64,000 nucleotides of DNA from Phragmites australis (GCF_958298935.1 NC_084925.1:13451001-13515000); one strand, 5' to 3'. Positions 34,060 to 45,560 are shown, counted from the stretch's first letter. The notes: a model not told the origin generated them from the sequence alone. Numbers and translations: made by a program.

Positions 34060-35850
34060 AGGACTTCGTTGAAAACAACAACTTTATTGAAAAGATTACA
34101 AGAGTTTTTAAACAACAACGGAAGAACAAGAGGAAACCCCATGAAAGCTTCAGGGCACACCACAGGCAATCGACTGGGGGCAACGCGACCTAGGACACTT
34201 TGACTTCATTGTAGTCTTCAGCTTCCTTGATCTCCATATAATCTTCTCTAACTGAGCATTATTTAATATTGGAAACAGCAAGTGTGAGTACATAATGTAC
34301 TCCGCAAGTGTACGAAAGTATGACATGAGTGCTTAAGTCAAGAAAAAGTTAGACACTAGTTTAATGCACTAAGCAACCTTAACTTATAACTCCAAGGAAC
34401 AGGCATCCTATTTACTAAGTGTGAAGACATAACTTAAACAAGAGGAACAGCTCATCGGATTCTATCCAACTACCAAACTCAATAGATATTCCATATCTGG
34501 CTACCAAACTCACCAAGTAATCCCATACCAGGCTACCCGACCATCCATTTTAGAACCTTGATCCCAACTAATCAAGAAGAATTCCAAGCCGCTCTTGACT
34601 GTGAGCACGGCTAATCGATCAGTTTTATACTCTGTAGAGTTTGCACACTTTACCTACGAGTCATGATTTCATCACTCGCATTACCAGGTGATAATCTCCA
34701 TGTTGCTGTGCTAATCAACCACTTGCACACTTCCTATGGTGTGCTGCCAGGAGATCACTACAAGTCCTTTACAAAGCTCCCGCCGATCCGTAGGCACCCA
34801 CTGAGGTTTCAACGCTAACAGATGATTCCATTGCTGCAGAAGCCCCCTCTTGTGCCACTCAACCATCCACTGGTTCCCATAAAATCATAGGGGTGGCTAA
34901 TTAATTGGCCAGGCCCTACCCATATAGGCCTTGTGGTTGCGCTGCTGGGTTACATGCTTCAAGAACCAATCCTTAGGACCTCACACAGGAACATACACAT
35001 TCGCACCATGCAGCACAACACATGCGCCTTCTTGCTCCATCCTCAAACAAACCATCCTGTTAGGATCCCTATACCATGTTGCTACAAAAGATTACCACAC
35101 CCAATTCATGTTGCATAAACATTAGTCAAGTTTAACTCATAACCCAACCATGGTAGCGACTAGCATATCTATCCTTCATTTCCCATGACTTGATCAATGA
35201 CGACAAGGATAACCAGACAAAAGCTAGTCAATCCTATTCATAGGTTTCCAATTTTGACAAGCATGCAATGAAGGATAAACAACTAACATAAACTCCTAAA
35301 AATAGGTGCAAGATGTTCAAGGACACTTGCCTGGATGCTGCTCAGTGATCTTCGTAAACTCGGTTCTGGCATATCTTGAAGTCTCAACCTTGTAGCTCAT
35401 CGAATCTCTTGAAACATCATATTCTACTCACAAGATTTATAGACAATAAGAGAAAGCACAAAACAACTAAGAAACAATACACCAAACAGAGACAACACAT
35501 CATAAAAATACTATGGTTGGATAGGATATGATTTTAGAAGAATTTGGACACAAGAACTACTCAAATCAGAGTTCAACCGGAGGAGAATAGGCTCTCAGAA
35601 GATTAAATTAGGGTTGAAAGAAAAAGGAGATAAAATATTCCCTGAAAATATTCTCGATGGATTTATGACATTATTTGCCAAAGGAAAATCCTAACTATGG
35701 CAATGGCATGATATCGGTAGGGAAAGGAATAAAAGACTGGATACATGCGACGACGTGACTATGAAGCAAGGATATATAGGGGTTTGCTAGAAAAAGGTGT
35801 GAAAGGATGTCTAATAAGGGCACGACTCCCTCGAATACACACTAGGTGAA
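34060..35850 (-). mobile_element. Tekay/Del-type LTR fragment, minus strand
   Basis: Strongly resembles 22620-24100 in the same orientation and the reverse complement of 43100-44400 (GCAATCGACTGGGGGCAACG, GTGTGAGTACATAATGTACTCCGC). It lacks the last ~100 bp that carry the LTR terminus, so its left edge is a deletion or recombination junction with gypsy pol. A TATATATCC box (minus strand, about 35780) is the likely LTR promoter. The LTR start is also missing; element B begins near 35890. Confidence 0.65.
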
Positions 35851-35889
35851 TTCGCCTCTTATTGTTTTTATTTTATTCGTATAAGAATA

Positions 35890-36643
35890 GAATACTACTA
35901 AGTTTTTGTGTTATTTTTAGGAACATGGGAGAAGCACCACAACCATACTCGGAAGTCACTCCTTGAAGGCCAAGTCTACTAGGACTCAAGGCTCAGCTCT
36001 AGTCGTGGTCGTGGTAGAAATCATGGTCGAAGTCGTGGTCATGGTCGAAGTCGACTTCCAGGATAGCATGTCAGTAAAACGGGCATAATTCTCTCATACG
36101 AAATCCGTTTTAGGTAATCTTGGACATTCTGGAAAGCTTACGATGAGCCCTTTCCAATGGATATGATCTAGACCAAATATTCCTTATAGTTTAGTTAGAG
36201 TAAAAGGAATAAGGTGTTGCATCACCGTTTTGAACCCTGCTGGGTTTTGTAATCGTGTCGGAGTTCGAGAGTCTAGGTTGTGCACGCCTCTCTCCATGGT
36301 TGCACAACCCTAAGTCGACCTCCTCATGCCCCCCTATATATACATAGTAGCCGTCGTAGTTTAGGTTTGGGTTTAGATTAGATTATTCTATTTAATACAG
36401 TTTCACTGTTTATCGGTTTGTTGAACCCTAAACTTGAGTGCTTCATTGGTAATTAGCAATATTCAGATTGCATCTACCTATTCTTGCTTGTATTCTTGAT
36501 TCGATTGCAGGAAAAGCCTTTTTGGTGAGGTTAACTGTGTCTTGGCACGATTGATAACCACGGAGTAGTGGTGTAGTGGTTGCGAGGGTTCTTGATCTGT
36601 TCTGATCGAAGCCTTTGGATCATCAATGTCGGGTGTGCCCTCA
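35890..36643 (+). repeat. Element B, 5' LTR
   Basis: Shares with the reverse complement of 38066-38760 the phrases AGAAGCACCACAACC, CTCATACGAA.TCCGTTTTAGG, CTTGGACAT and GATCATCAA.GTCG. It is followed by a tRNA-Met primer site at 36649. A CCCTATATATAC TATA box sits near 36333. The exact start was not fixed. Confidence 0.7.
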
Positions 36644-36648
36644 TTATC

Positions 36649-36660
36649 TGGTATCAGAGC
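36649..36660 (+). other. Primer-binding site of element B
   Basis: TGGTATCAGAGC, the complement of the tRNA-Met 3' end, a few bases after the LTR, gives the element a plus orientation. Confidence 0.75.
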
Positions 36661-37443
36661 CTCGGTTGCTCATTTGGTAATCTCAGTTATCCATTTTGTT
36701 TCGTCGAGTTCCTTTACCCAGAGTTCAGAAAATTACCCCAAAGAAAGGATTTAGATCTTAGTTTTCCGCTGTCCAAACCACTTTGTGCCTTTCACAATTT
36801 TGTTTTCAGTTTTCGGGTTGTTGAGTTTGAGTCCATCGTCGGTGTCTTGTTGTTGGTCGAGTCATCGTGTTCCAGTTTCTAACGTCGAGTCTTTGCTAAT
36901 TTAGTCGTCGAGTTACTCGACTTGCCTAGTCTGCTGTAGCCGAGTTTGTGTCCCACTCGGGGTCTTGACCAGTCACTTCGACTACCCCTCGGGTCCCGAC
37001 CACTCACTCCGACCAGTCACTTCGACCACCCCTCAGGTCCCGACCAGTCACTCCGACCACTCACTCGGGGTCCCGACCAGTCACTCCGACCACCCACCAG
37101 TCACTCTGACCACCCACCAGGGGTCCGACCAGTCACTCCGACCAACCACTCGGGGTTCGATCAGTCACTCTGACCATCCACTCATTGTCCGACCAGTCAC
37201 TTTGCCCACCTTCTCCAATCCGACCACTTAGTCAGAGTCGCCCACCTTTGGATCCGACCACCATAGCCCAAACAGAGGTAGCCAAAGTTCAGCGAGAGAG
37301 AGAGTATCTTTTTATTACCTTTATACCCCTCCTCTTCAGAAGAAGTTTGTGACCCACATACCTCACTAGTCTTAGAAAAGGTAGTAGAAGAGTTTTTGAG
37401 CTTGTGTCACATTCGCAAAAAAAGCAAGCAAGAAGCAAAGAGG
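36661..37443 (+). other. Element B internal leader, with a minisatellite at 36940-37250
   Basis: No gag or pol is seen. From 36940 to 37250, variants of CGACCAGTCACTCCGACCAC and CACTCGGGGTCC alternate about ten times. Open frames here exist because the repeat lacks stops. The region ends at an inversion breakpoint near 37443. Confidence 0.65.
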
Positions 37444-37724
37444 TTTTTCTTTTATTTTTTCATTTTCTTTTTCTAAACTCATTTGAACTCAGAACAAAAC
37501 AAGTAAATTCAAATCTAAAGCCTCCAAACTAAAATAAAATAAAAACCAAGAAACCCTAGATGCTTAAAACAACATGAAGGCAAGATTGCCAAATATAACC
37601 TATGCCAGTTGGGTTTTTGTTTTGTATAAAAATAGGTTTGATCCTATTCCAATTGCTTTAAGCTCAAATTAAATTCTAGCAAGTTTTTAGAAATTTGAAA
37701 AATTGGAAAAATTAGGGTGTTACA
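37444..37724 (-). repeat. First ~281 bp of the Tekay 5' LTR, inverted
   Basis: On the minus strand it begins TGTAACACCC at 37724 and matches the first ~283 bp of the LTR at 41517 closely (ATTTTTCCAATTTTTCAA, TTGGAGGCTTTAGATTTG). The match ends abruptly near 37443. The rest of this LTR starts at 38914 in the opposite orientation. Confidence 0.82.
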
Positions 37725-38030
37725 AATGCATACAAGAAGTTAGACCTAGTAATCATGGAGGTTGTTGACACTATGCATCAACCTGATGTTGATCACAATT
37801 GAACTATTACTATGTTATTCGACATATATGGAGGCAGGCAGAACATAACTTTCACATAGATGGACTTGAAAAATAGGTATTCACTTATGACTAATCACTT
37901 TGTGGGCATACATAGGGAGTCTAAATTGTGCATATTTTTTAGTAGAGCCGCTGCTGATAGGGCAGAGAGGGAAAACGAAATACCAAAGCTGCTAGATATT
38001 TTTAGGGAGATGCAGACCTGATGCGGGGAT
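37725..38030 (+). pseudogene. FAR1-like transcription-factor pseudogene, downstream part
   Basis: After the target duplication AATGC the frame reads AYKKLDLVIMEVVDTM, then ITMLFDIYGGRQNITFT and MDLKNR ... AERENEIPKLLDIFREMQ. It resembles the region after the DNA-binding domain in grass FAR1/FRS-related proteins. It continues, in frame, the exon that ends at 44460 on the other strand. Two or more stops (near 37803 and 37857) make it dead. It is cut near 38065 by a B LTR. Confidence 0.6.
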
Positions 38031-38065
38031 GCCCGATCTTTCGTAGGTAATATGATAAGTCAATA

Positions 38066-38760
38066 TGGTGGAGCTTCGACGTTGATGATCCAAAGGCTCT
38101 GATCAGAATAGATCAAGAACCCTCGCAACTAGTACACCACTACTCCGTGGTTATCAATTGTTCCAAGACGTGGTTGACCATGCTAAGAAGGCTTTTCCGG
38201 CCAGTGAATTAAGAACTCAAGCAAGAACAGGTAGATACAATCTGAATATTACTGATTACCAGTAAAGTACTCGAGTTGGGGTTCAACAAACCGATCAACA
38301 GCGAAACTATCTAAAATAGAATAATCTAAGCTAAATTCGAGCTTAAACTATTATAGCTACTGTATATTTATAAGGAGACATGAGGAGGTCTACCTAGGGT
38401 TTGCTGCTGTGGAAAGAGGTATACACAACCTAAACTTCGACCCCAACATGATGACAAGACCCAACTAGGTCCAAAACGGTTGTGCAACACTTTATTTCTT
38501 TGACTCTGACTAAACTATAAGGAATATTTATTTGGTCGAGCTCATATCCATTGGAAAGAGCTCATCGTAAGCTTTCCAAAATGTCCAAGATCGCCTAAAA
38601 CGGACTTCGTATGAGAGAGTTATGTCCGTTTTACTAGAGCTCAGCCTCGAGTCTGAGTAAACTTAGCCTTCAAGGGGTGACATTAAGGTAAGGTTGTGGT
38701 GCTTCTCTCATATTCCTAAGCAATAAAACATCACAAGAATTTCGTAGTAATCCATCCAAG
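38066..38760 (-). repeat. Element B, 3' LTR, now inverted
   Basis: Reverse-complement match to 35890-36643. The minus strand ends CTCCACCA at 38066 next to FAR1-like sequence, with no primer site after it, so it is the 3' LTR (or a solo LTR). It lies head-to-head with its partner because of the local inversion. Confidence 0.7.
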
Positions 38761-38913
38761 GAAGCATGAACAGTGAGAAATGAGTTTACCTGGTGGTCTA
38801 ATTGTCGTGCATGTGCTCTTGTAATTGGACATTGTCGTTCACATGCTCTTGTAATTGGACCTTGTATGATTTAAGGATTATTGGCAGTATTGATCATATC
38901 CGAAGGAGCCATA
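38761..38913. other. Short spacer with a 29-bp tandem duplication
   Basis: CATGCTCTTGTAATTGGAC or its near copy CATGTGCTCTTGTAATTGGAC occurs twice between 38808 and 38862. By the inversion model this is the 3' end of the element B interior. The right breakpoint is near 38913. Confidence 0.55.
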
Positions 38914-39320
38914 GGTCTCTCTCAATCTCTTCCCCATTTTGGCCCAAACCCCAGCCCGGCCTTTCCCCTCCTCTCACTTCCGCTTTCTGCCTAGGCCACA
39001 CCCGCGCCTTTGGCCCAGCCAACCCGCACTGCACAACTCCAGCCGCAGCAGCCCAGTGTCGCTCCCGCGCCCCCGTATAACCCACCTTCTCTGCGTGCCA
39101 CCGCCATGTGGGTTGTGGTTTTGGTTATAGTACACGGAGTACTACAGAGTTATGGTATGCAAGGTGGGAAGCCTTGTATGTTAGGTGTTGGACTGTTTGG
39201 GCTATATTCATTTAACAACTATTTAGTGCTTTTCAATTACCTTACATGTTCTCTTTTCTCGCATTTATGCAAATATACACAAGCCACACTTAGTTTTATC
39301 CGTTAAAATCAGGTGTGACA
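38914..39320 (+). repeat. Tekay 5' LTR, remaining part, internally deleted
   Basis: Matches the 41517-44459 LTR from its offset ~297 (CTCTTCCCC.TTTTGGCCC) to ~480, then jumps to the part starting GTGGGTTGTGG (43907 equivalent), a deletion of about 1.9 kb. A second gap skips ~300 bp after TTATGCAAATATAC. It ends CAGGTGTGACA at 39320. Confidence 0.82.
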
Positions 39321-39324
39321 GAGA

Positions 39325-39337
39325 TGGTATCAGAGCC
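39325..39337 (+). other. Primer-binding site of the Tekay element
   Basis: TGGTATCAGAGCC, four bases after the LTR end, complementary to initiator tRNA-Met. Confidence 0.85.
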
Positions 39338-39995
39338 ATACTGACTGTAGGACTGTAAGCCTAGATAGAATGGTCATGTCGTAAGGTCATATTTTAAAAT
39401 TCAATTTAAAAAAACTCATCCCCATGCTTTTCTGACTTCTCATTTTCTATCTCTACTTTCTTATTCCAATCTATTGAATAAAATGAATTTCTAATACTCC
39501 CCCTTTGAAAACTTTTAGTTGTCAAACCACCCCAGTTGTTTTGTTTTAAAAGGATGCATTTGAATATCTCACTTGATGCTTTTACCCTGCATGAAGACTC
39601 CAATTATGAAGTTGAAGGCACTTCACTACAAGGAAGGATCATCTAGCACAACACCGAAGATATGAAGATCCATCTCCGCGCCTCCTCCAATGAAGATCCA
39701 TCAGTTTTGGTTTATCGAGTTATAGGGGGATTTTCAGGTTTTCTTCACAAATGTTAGAGTAGATTATTTGATGCAATCGTTAAGGTTATTAATGATGGTG
39801 TGAGAATTTTTATGGTGGTAAGTATGTGATTTGGATCTTTTGTTTGAGTGTTAGTGTGTACTATGAAATGATTCGGCACCTTATTCACAGTCGCATCTGA
39901 AATATCTATATATAAAGTATAGTTGGGTTTTCCCCTTAGGCGGATCTTTTTCAGCTCCTCTTATCTTTCTTATTTCTCTTCTCAACCCGAATCAG

Positions 39996-41181
39996 ATGGT
40001 TAACACAAGATGGAGTACCGGTGGCAACAATGAGGCTCACAACAACGACAACCAGAATCCACCCCCACCTCCTCCAATGACCTTGGAACAACATATGGCT
40101 ATGCAAACTCAGATTTTGCAAGCCTTAGCTCAAACTACGGTGCAGATGTAGCAGAAGCTATCAGCATATGTTCCTCCACCTCCCCATCAGCCATCAAGAC
40201 TCGGAGAATTCAAGAGAACTCAACCCCCAGTCTTCATGATGTAGTGGAGCCTATGGATGCAAATGATTGATTGAAAGATATAGAAAGGAAACTACAGATT
40301 GCACAGTGCACTAACAGAGAGATGGTTCTCTATGCTTCGTACCAATTCGCCGGTCAAGCTTTGGACTGGTGGGAAGCATCTTGTGCCGCGTATGAAAACC
40401 CATCAGCTATCACCTGGATGGAGTTCAAAACTAGTTTTTTCACTCACCATGTGTCATTAGGAGACATTCGTTTGAAGAAGAAAGAATTCATGAGCTTGAA
40501 GCAAGGATCAATAATAGTAAGGGAGTATGTGACCAAGTTTACTCAATTGTCTAGGTATGCACCAGGTGAAGTGGACACAGATGAGAAGAAGCAGGAATGT
40601 TTTTTGAAGGTCTAAATGATGCCATTGAGTATGCCCTACTTCCCCAAGAGTTCGCTAATTTTCAAGCTATGGTATACAATGCTCTAGTTATTGAACACAA
40701 GCGTCGTCAGCTGGATGAGCAAAAAAGAAAGATGTCATTCCAGGAACAAGGAAGCAATGCATGTTCCTGTGTGGCAAATTAAACGCCTCAGCCAAGTCCT
40801 ATGTTCCACTCCAACAATCAGGACAGGACTCAATCTCAAGCCCTTGTTCAATGCCCTAGCTATCATACACCTAGCCAAACTCCACCAGCCACTTCTCAAG
40901 CTAAGAACAGCCTAGCTACTCCCACGTCAGGAAAAAGATGTTTCCATTGTAGAGAGGAAGGACACTATGTGAATATGTGCCCTAAGAAGTATCGAAAACT
41001 AGTCCACATCAACACTTTGATGTCTACTTAGTTTCAACCCCAAGCACGTAATAGAAATCAGAGCCCCGTTCAGAACAATCATGGACAGCAGAACTTTGTT
41101 CCTAGGAAGGTCAACCATGTCACCACAAAAGAGGCTCAAGGTGCTCAAGATGTGGTATACGCTCTCCTAGAGGAGAACTGA
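39996..41181 (+). pseudogene. Tekay/Del gag with zinc knuckle
   Basis: The start MVNTRWSTGG is the classic Tekay/Del gag N-terminus. A proline run, LEQHMAMQTQILQAL and the capsid core follow: LQIAQCTNREMVLYA, AGQALDWWEASCAAY (40345-40395), EFKTSFFTHHVS, LKKKEFMSLKQGSI, FTQLSRYAPGEVDTDEKKQ. The zinc knuckle CFHCREEGHYVNMCP (40939-40983) is intact (C-C-H-C). A stop near 40149, the TGA near 40269 and frame changes around 40270 and 40610 inactivate it. Tekay gags are normally followed by protease; here only HVTTKEAQ.AQDVVYALL is left. Confidence 0.85.
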
Positions 41182-41516
41182 AGGCACAATATATGTGTCC
41201 AAGTGTGAGCCTTAAAATAAGGGGGTAGACTTTCCATCAAACCTCATAGTTTTGGAATCTAAGAATTACTCAATCGAGGTAGAAAAGTTATGCGGATAAC
41301 AGATGTAGAGAATTGATAATCAAAATTGGTGGTTATGTCTCTCTTAAGGTTTCACCCATCCGAGGTCTTTGAAGATTCAAGGTCAAGAGAAAGTTATCAC
41401 CTGGAAGAGAAAAAGAAATTTGGAACGCGAGAGGAAAATCTAAAGACCAAATTCCCTTAACTCTTCTCTGATCAGTCCGAATCTCAAGGGCGAAATTCAT
41501 TCCAAGGGGGTAGGTT
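41182..41516 (+). pseudogene. Tekay pol remnant: chromodomain end and polypurine tract
   Basis: Protease, RT, RNase H and integrase, about 3 kb in full copies, are absent. What follows gag is the last piece of pol. EKVITWKREKEIWNAREENL with FSDQSESQGRNSFQGG corresponds to the chromodomain tail (TWE.EE..R..YP.LF) and the extreme C-terminus of chromovirus polyproteins. AAGGGGGTAGG (41504-41514) is the polypurine tract directly before the 3' LTR. Confidence 0.75.
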
Positions 41517-44459
41517 TGTAACATCCTAATTTTTCCAATTTTTCAATTTCTAAAAACTTGATAGAATTTAATTTGAGTTTAAAGAAATTGGAATAGGATA
41601 AAACCTATTTTCATAGAAAACAAAACCCAAATGACATAGGTTATATTTGTCAATCTTGCACTCATGCTGTATTAAGCATCAAGTGTTTCTTGGTTTTTAT
41701 TTAATTTTAGTTTGGAGGCTTTAGATTTGAATTTCCTTGTTTTGTTTTGAATTCAAATGAGTTTAGAAAAAGAAAATGAAAAAAATAAATAAAAGAAATC
41801 CCTTCTGGGCCTCTCTCCCTCTCTTCCCCTTTTGGCCCAAACCCCAGCTCAGCCTTTCCCCTCCTCCTACTTTCCCTTTCCTCCTGGGCCATGCCCACGC
41901 CTTCAGCCTAGCTAGCCCACACTGTGCCACTCTAGCTGCAGGAGCCTAGCATCACGCCCACACCCCCATAGAACCTGCCTTCTCCGCATGCGACCATCAT
42001 GGGTCCCGCCAGTCAAAAATGTATTCTCGAAGTCGAATTCTCCTGGGCGCCGCCATGTCCGAGTGGTTTTCCACCACCAACTGAGAGTCCTACAGGGTCC
42101 CACATCCCTGAGACCACCCATATATAGGTGCCACCCCTCCTTGATCTTTTCCCATCCCAAAATCGCCGAGTTCTAGCGCTTCTCGCTGAGATCCGAAGTC
42201 GTTATCGCCATAGTCATTGTCGTTTCGACCAAGCTCATCGCCATGCCGCTCTGGAGCCCTCTAGTCTCAGCCAAAGCCTCCAGGAGATGTTCCTGCCACC
42301 GCTGGAGCCCCTCCCGCCGATGTCTTTGTTGTTTGACCGCCGGGGATCCTTCTCCGATGTGATCTCGAGGTCCACTGCTGCCCTCTTCATCGTTGAGCCC
42401 TCCGAGTGCCGATCCGCCTCTAGTAAGCCCCAAATCGAGTTCGTCATGAGCTTATTATTCTGTAACGCAGTTCATCGTCACTGTCGGCGAGCCGGAACTC
42501 GATTTTTGTGAGGTTATGACGAGTCTGCTGCCGTCTTCCTCTCGATGCCGCCGCTCCCGCCCTTCCCTGACTGCTCAATCTCTTTGCACCGTTGGATCTC
42601 TGGCCAGCCACCTAGATTAGATCGGCAACATACCCCTTATGTATCCAATAGGAAGCTACCATGTGGCACACTTAAACCAGTAAACACCCCTCAGCCGAGT
42701 CACCAGCTACCACCTTAGCCCTTTTTGCCACGTGTAAGCCAAGTCAGCAGCCACACAATAAATAGATGTTTTACAATCTAAAAATAATTCCAAATAATCC
42801 TGGAAATTGGTAATTTTGCAATTAGGCCCTTGAACTTCTCTATTTTTACAAAAAGGTCACTAAAACTTTTTGTTAATTACAATTTAGTCCTTTCCTTTTA
42901 TAAAATAAACCCTAAATTTATTTTTAGCATAACTTTTATGTCGTAGCTCCGTTTTAAGCGATTCTTGCGTTCTTGGATTTGTTTTTTTAAGCTCTATCTT
43001 TCTAGATAGGTTTTTTCTTGTTGTTATTTTGTTTTATGCTCCGTTTTAGTGTGTTTTGTTTATGTGCTTTGTCGGTAATTGTGTGATTAGGTAACAATGC
43101 TCTGTATCAGTTTGAAGAACATCAAGACCAGGAGCTAGAGTACACTGAGCAGTAGCAAGGAGAAGGTAAGTGTCCTTGATCATCTTGAACCTATGCTTTT
43201 AAATGTTTTGTTTTACAGAATTGTATGCAGTGCCTGTCAATCTGACAAGTAGTCACCTATGTTAGGGTTTTCCCTAGATTTTCCCTATCAACCCTTAGAA
43301 CCTAAGTGGTTTATAGTTAGGTGTCTATCATGGGTAGAAGTTCTTAGCTATGCTGTCGGAAATATTGGGAAGTGTCTTATACCTAATTAATGAACATATT
43401 CAACAATGATGGTTAACTTGTTATTAGTCTAGCAACATGGAACCTTAGGCCTTGAGCAAAGTGGTTTTAGTGGTTGTCATGGTTATGTTGTTAGTTTAGT
43501 GTTTGCTCAAGTAACCTAAGTAAGGACTGGTTCGTGGAGCAACAACCCAAGAAGTAACGTACCAACCATGAGGCTGATATGGGTAAGGTGTGACATACTA
43601 GTTAGAGTCTATTAAGTGTTTGTTGTGTCAGCACAAAAGGACGCTTCTGGGTAGGAGTTAGACTCGCGTAAACCCTGGTGGTGAAACCTAGTGGGCAGAT
43701 CCATACTACATTAGGCTTTGGTTAGTGGTAGATGTCATATAGTGTTTTCTTGGAGGCACACCACTAGTGTGTGTTAAGTGTTTGTGTGATATGACAACAT
43801 GGAATTCACTGACTCATGGGGGAAGCTGGACAATCTTTGCAGCGTGTAAAACTGTTATAACAGCCGTGCCCACGGTTATGGGAGACTTGAATCCTCACAT
43901 GATTAGTGGGTTGTGGTTATAGGTTTGGTTGTGATTTTGTTTATAGTACAGGGAGTACTAGACGGTTATGGTATGCAAGGTGGGGAGCCTTGTATGCTAG
44001 GTGTTAAACTGTTTGGGCTACATTCACTTAACAACTGTTTAGTTCTTTCAATTACATTACTGTTCTCTTTACTCGTATTTATGCAAATATACCAAGTGTT
44101 AGCCTATTCTTGTTGAATACATATCATTACTTTATTACACTTGCTGAGTACTCCATATACTCACCGTTGCTATCCCCCACAATACATATGCTGCTCAGTG
44201 GAAGACTTTGAAGATTTCCAAGATGATGACCTGGTGTTTTAGGAGCGTGAGTGTTTGGTCTTTGATGCTTTCGTTCCACTGCCATCGTTTATTAGCTATA
44301 TTTTGGTTATTAGAGTTGTTTAGGTGAAGTCTTTAATGTAAAAGGTTGTAAGTTAAAGTATTGCTTTTGTTACTTTACCTATGATGTCCTTATGCGTGAT
44401 AAACTTCCTAGGCACACATAAGCCGCACTTGGTTTTGTCCATTAAAACCAGGTGTGACA
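41517..44459 (+). repeat. Tekay 3' LTR, 2943 bp
   Basis: Begins TGTAACATCC after the polypurine tract and ends GGTGTGACA. The base after it starts GCATT, the reverse complement of the AATGC found next to the LTR start at 37725. The LTR has a TATATAGG box at 42121, a GC-rich leader (42130-42540) and a 3' half shared with the other Tekay-like LTRs in the window. Frames within it are non-coding. Confidence 0.88.
42121..42128 (+). promoter_or_regulatory. TATA box of the Tekay LTR
   Basis: TATATAGG in ACCCATATATAGGTGCCACC, about 600 bp into the LTR and just upstream of the CT-rich leader. Confidence 0.5.
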
Positions 44460-44809
44460 GCATTCATGTATTGTGTATTGCTCGGAGAGGGGTACAATGG
44501 ATCGTTGTGCTCCATCCTGATTCTCTTAAAGAACCAATAATCCTTTTTCTCGTTCCATTTGACTTTCACAAATTCCTTGCAGTTACATCTCTTTGTCATC
44601 TTCTCACGTATCCTCTCTTTGTCAGTCTCGTAGAACTTCCACTACCCTTGTTTATTACAAGATAACTCTACCATAGTTTTCCTGATCCTCGTTATTCGCA
44701 CATCAAATCCTGCCTTGCATGTGTAGTAGCAGTAGAACTCAAACACTTCATCTATGCTTGCAAAATGCAAGTCCTCATTGGGCATAATTGTCGGAGGCAA
44801 TGACTCATC
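44460..44809 (-). pseudogene. FAR1-type DNA-binding domain exon
   Basis: After acceptor TTTAATTGCAG (ending at 44810) the minus frame reads DESLPPTIMPNEDLHF, DEVFEFYCYYTCKAGFDVRI and ELSCNKQG, then a TAG. KRCNCKEFVKVKW ... YWFFKRIRMEHNDPLYPSPS follows. This is the WRKY-GCM1 zinc-finger domain of FAR1/FRS proteins (family end LEHNHPL); the last metal-binding His is Asp here. FAR1 proteins are transposase-derived light-signalling transcription factors. The exon is interrupted at 44460 by the Tekay element and continues in frame at 37725. Confidence 0.75.
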
Positions 44810-45405
44810 CTGCAATTAAATAAGCCAACAATTACTACATAATCTAGGCAATTCAGATACAAAATTTAGGTAGCACTCAGCATAAATATTGAAGGAACTA
44901 CACAAAGCAACAACTTCTAGTAATTAACAGATAGTCAAGCTATAAACCAACATCTGGATGATCTTGAACTAGAATCACTCATCTTACACACATAACCCCT
45001 TGTAATATGCATCAAAATAGTAGTACTTAAACGGGCTACATATAATTGGAATACTACAAAAAGTAGTAACTGCCCTGCATAAATTTTTTTCTATCTACAC
45101 AACGTCCTAGTAATTGTATGCCCACCAACTTCATTCTACATCCTAACCACTCTAACAAATTGCCTTTAGTGACTTCTGTTTTTTTTTTTTGTGAATCAGA
45201 ATTTCAGATATAGTAACTCAAGTTTAATATTCAGCGCACTACAAAAAAACCACTTGTAGTAATTAACACTAACTCACGTAAGAAACCAACATCTGCATGG
45301 TTGATCTTGCACTAGAATGAATAGAGGCATAACAAAAGTTGCAAAAACTTTTACACTCAGCTGTCGTAATTGATGAAATCCCTAATAGAAATTTAGCGCA
45401 CTTAC
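44810..45405 (-). other. Intron of the FAR1-like pseudogene
   Basis: 596 bp bounded by GTAAGTGCGC (donor at 45405) and TTATTTAATTGCAG (acceptor), phase 0. AT-rich, with a T run at 45180-45190 and the phrase AA(A/G)AAACCAACATCTG repeated at about 44944 and 45282. Confidence 0.6.
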
Positions 45406-45560
45406 ATGCTCATATGTCTTCTGCGGGCCAAGTGTCTCCATGATTGCCGTAGAGACTGCTTGGGGAGGAGTCTCGATGCTCATGATCGCATGAGTTACAG
45501 TAGAAAGAGCATAAGTATTGTGGGATGTAGGTGTCGCCAATGAGTGAACATGTGTCGATT
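45406..45560 (-). pseudogene. FAR1-like pseudogene, upstream exon
   Basis: The minus frame HVHSLATPTSHNTYALSTVT followed by IETPPQAVSTAIMETLGP and KTYEH ends at a consensus donor (CAT|GTAAGT). It is in phase with the DNA-binding exon. This part is low in complexity and rich in Thr, Ser and Pro, as in FAR1 N-termini ahead of the zinc finger. The start codon is not identified. Confidence 0.5.
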
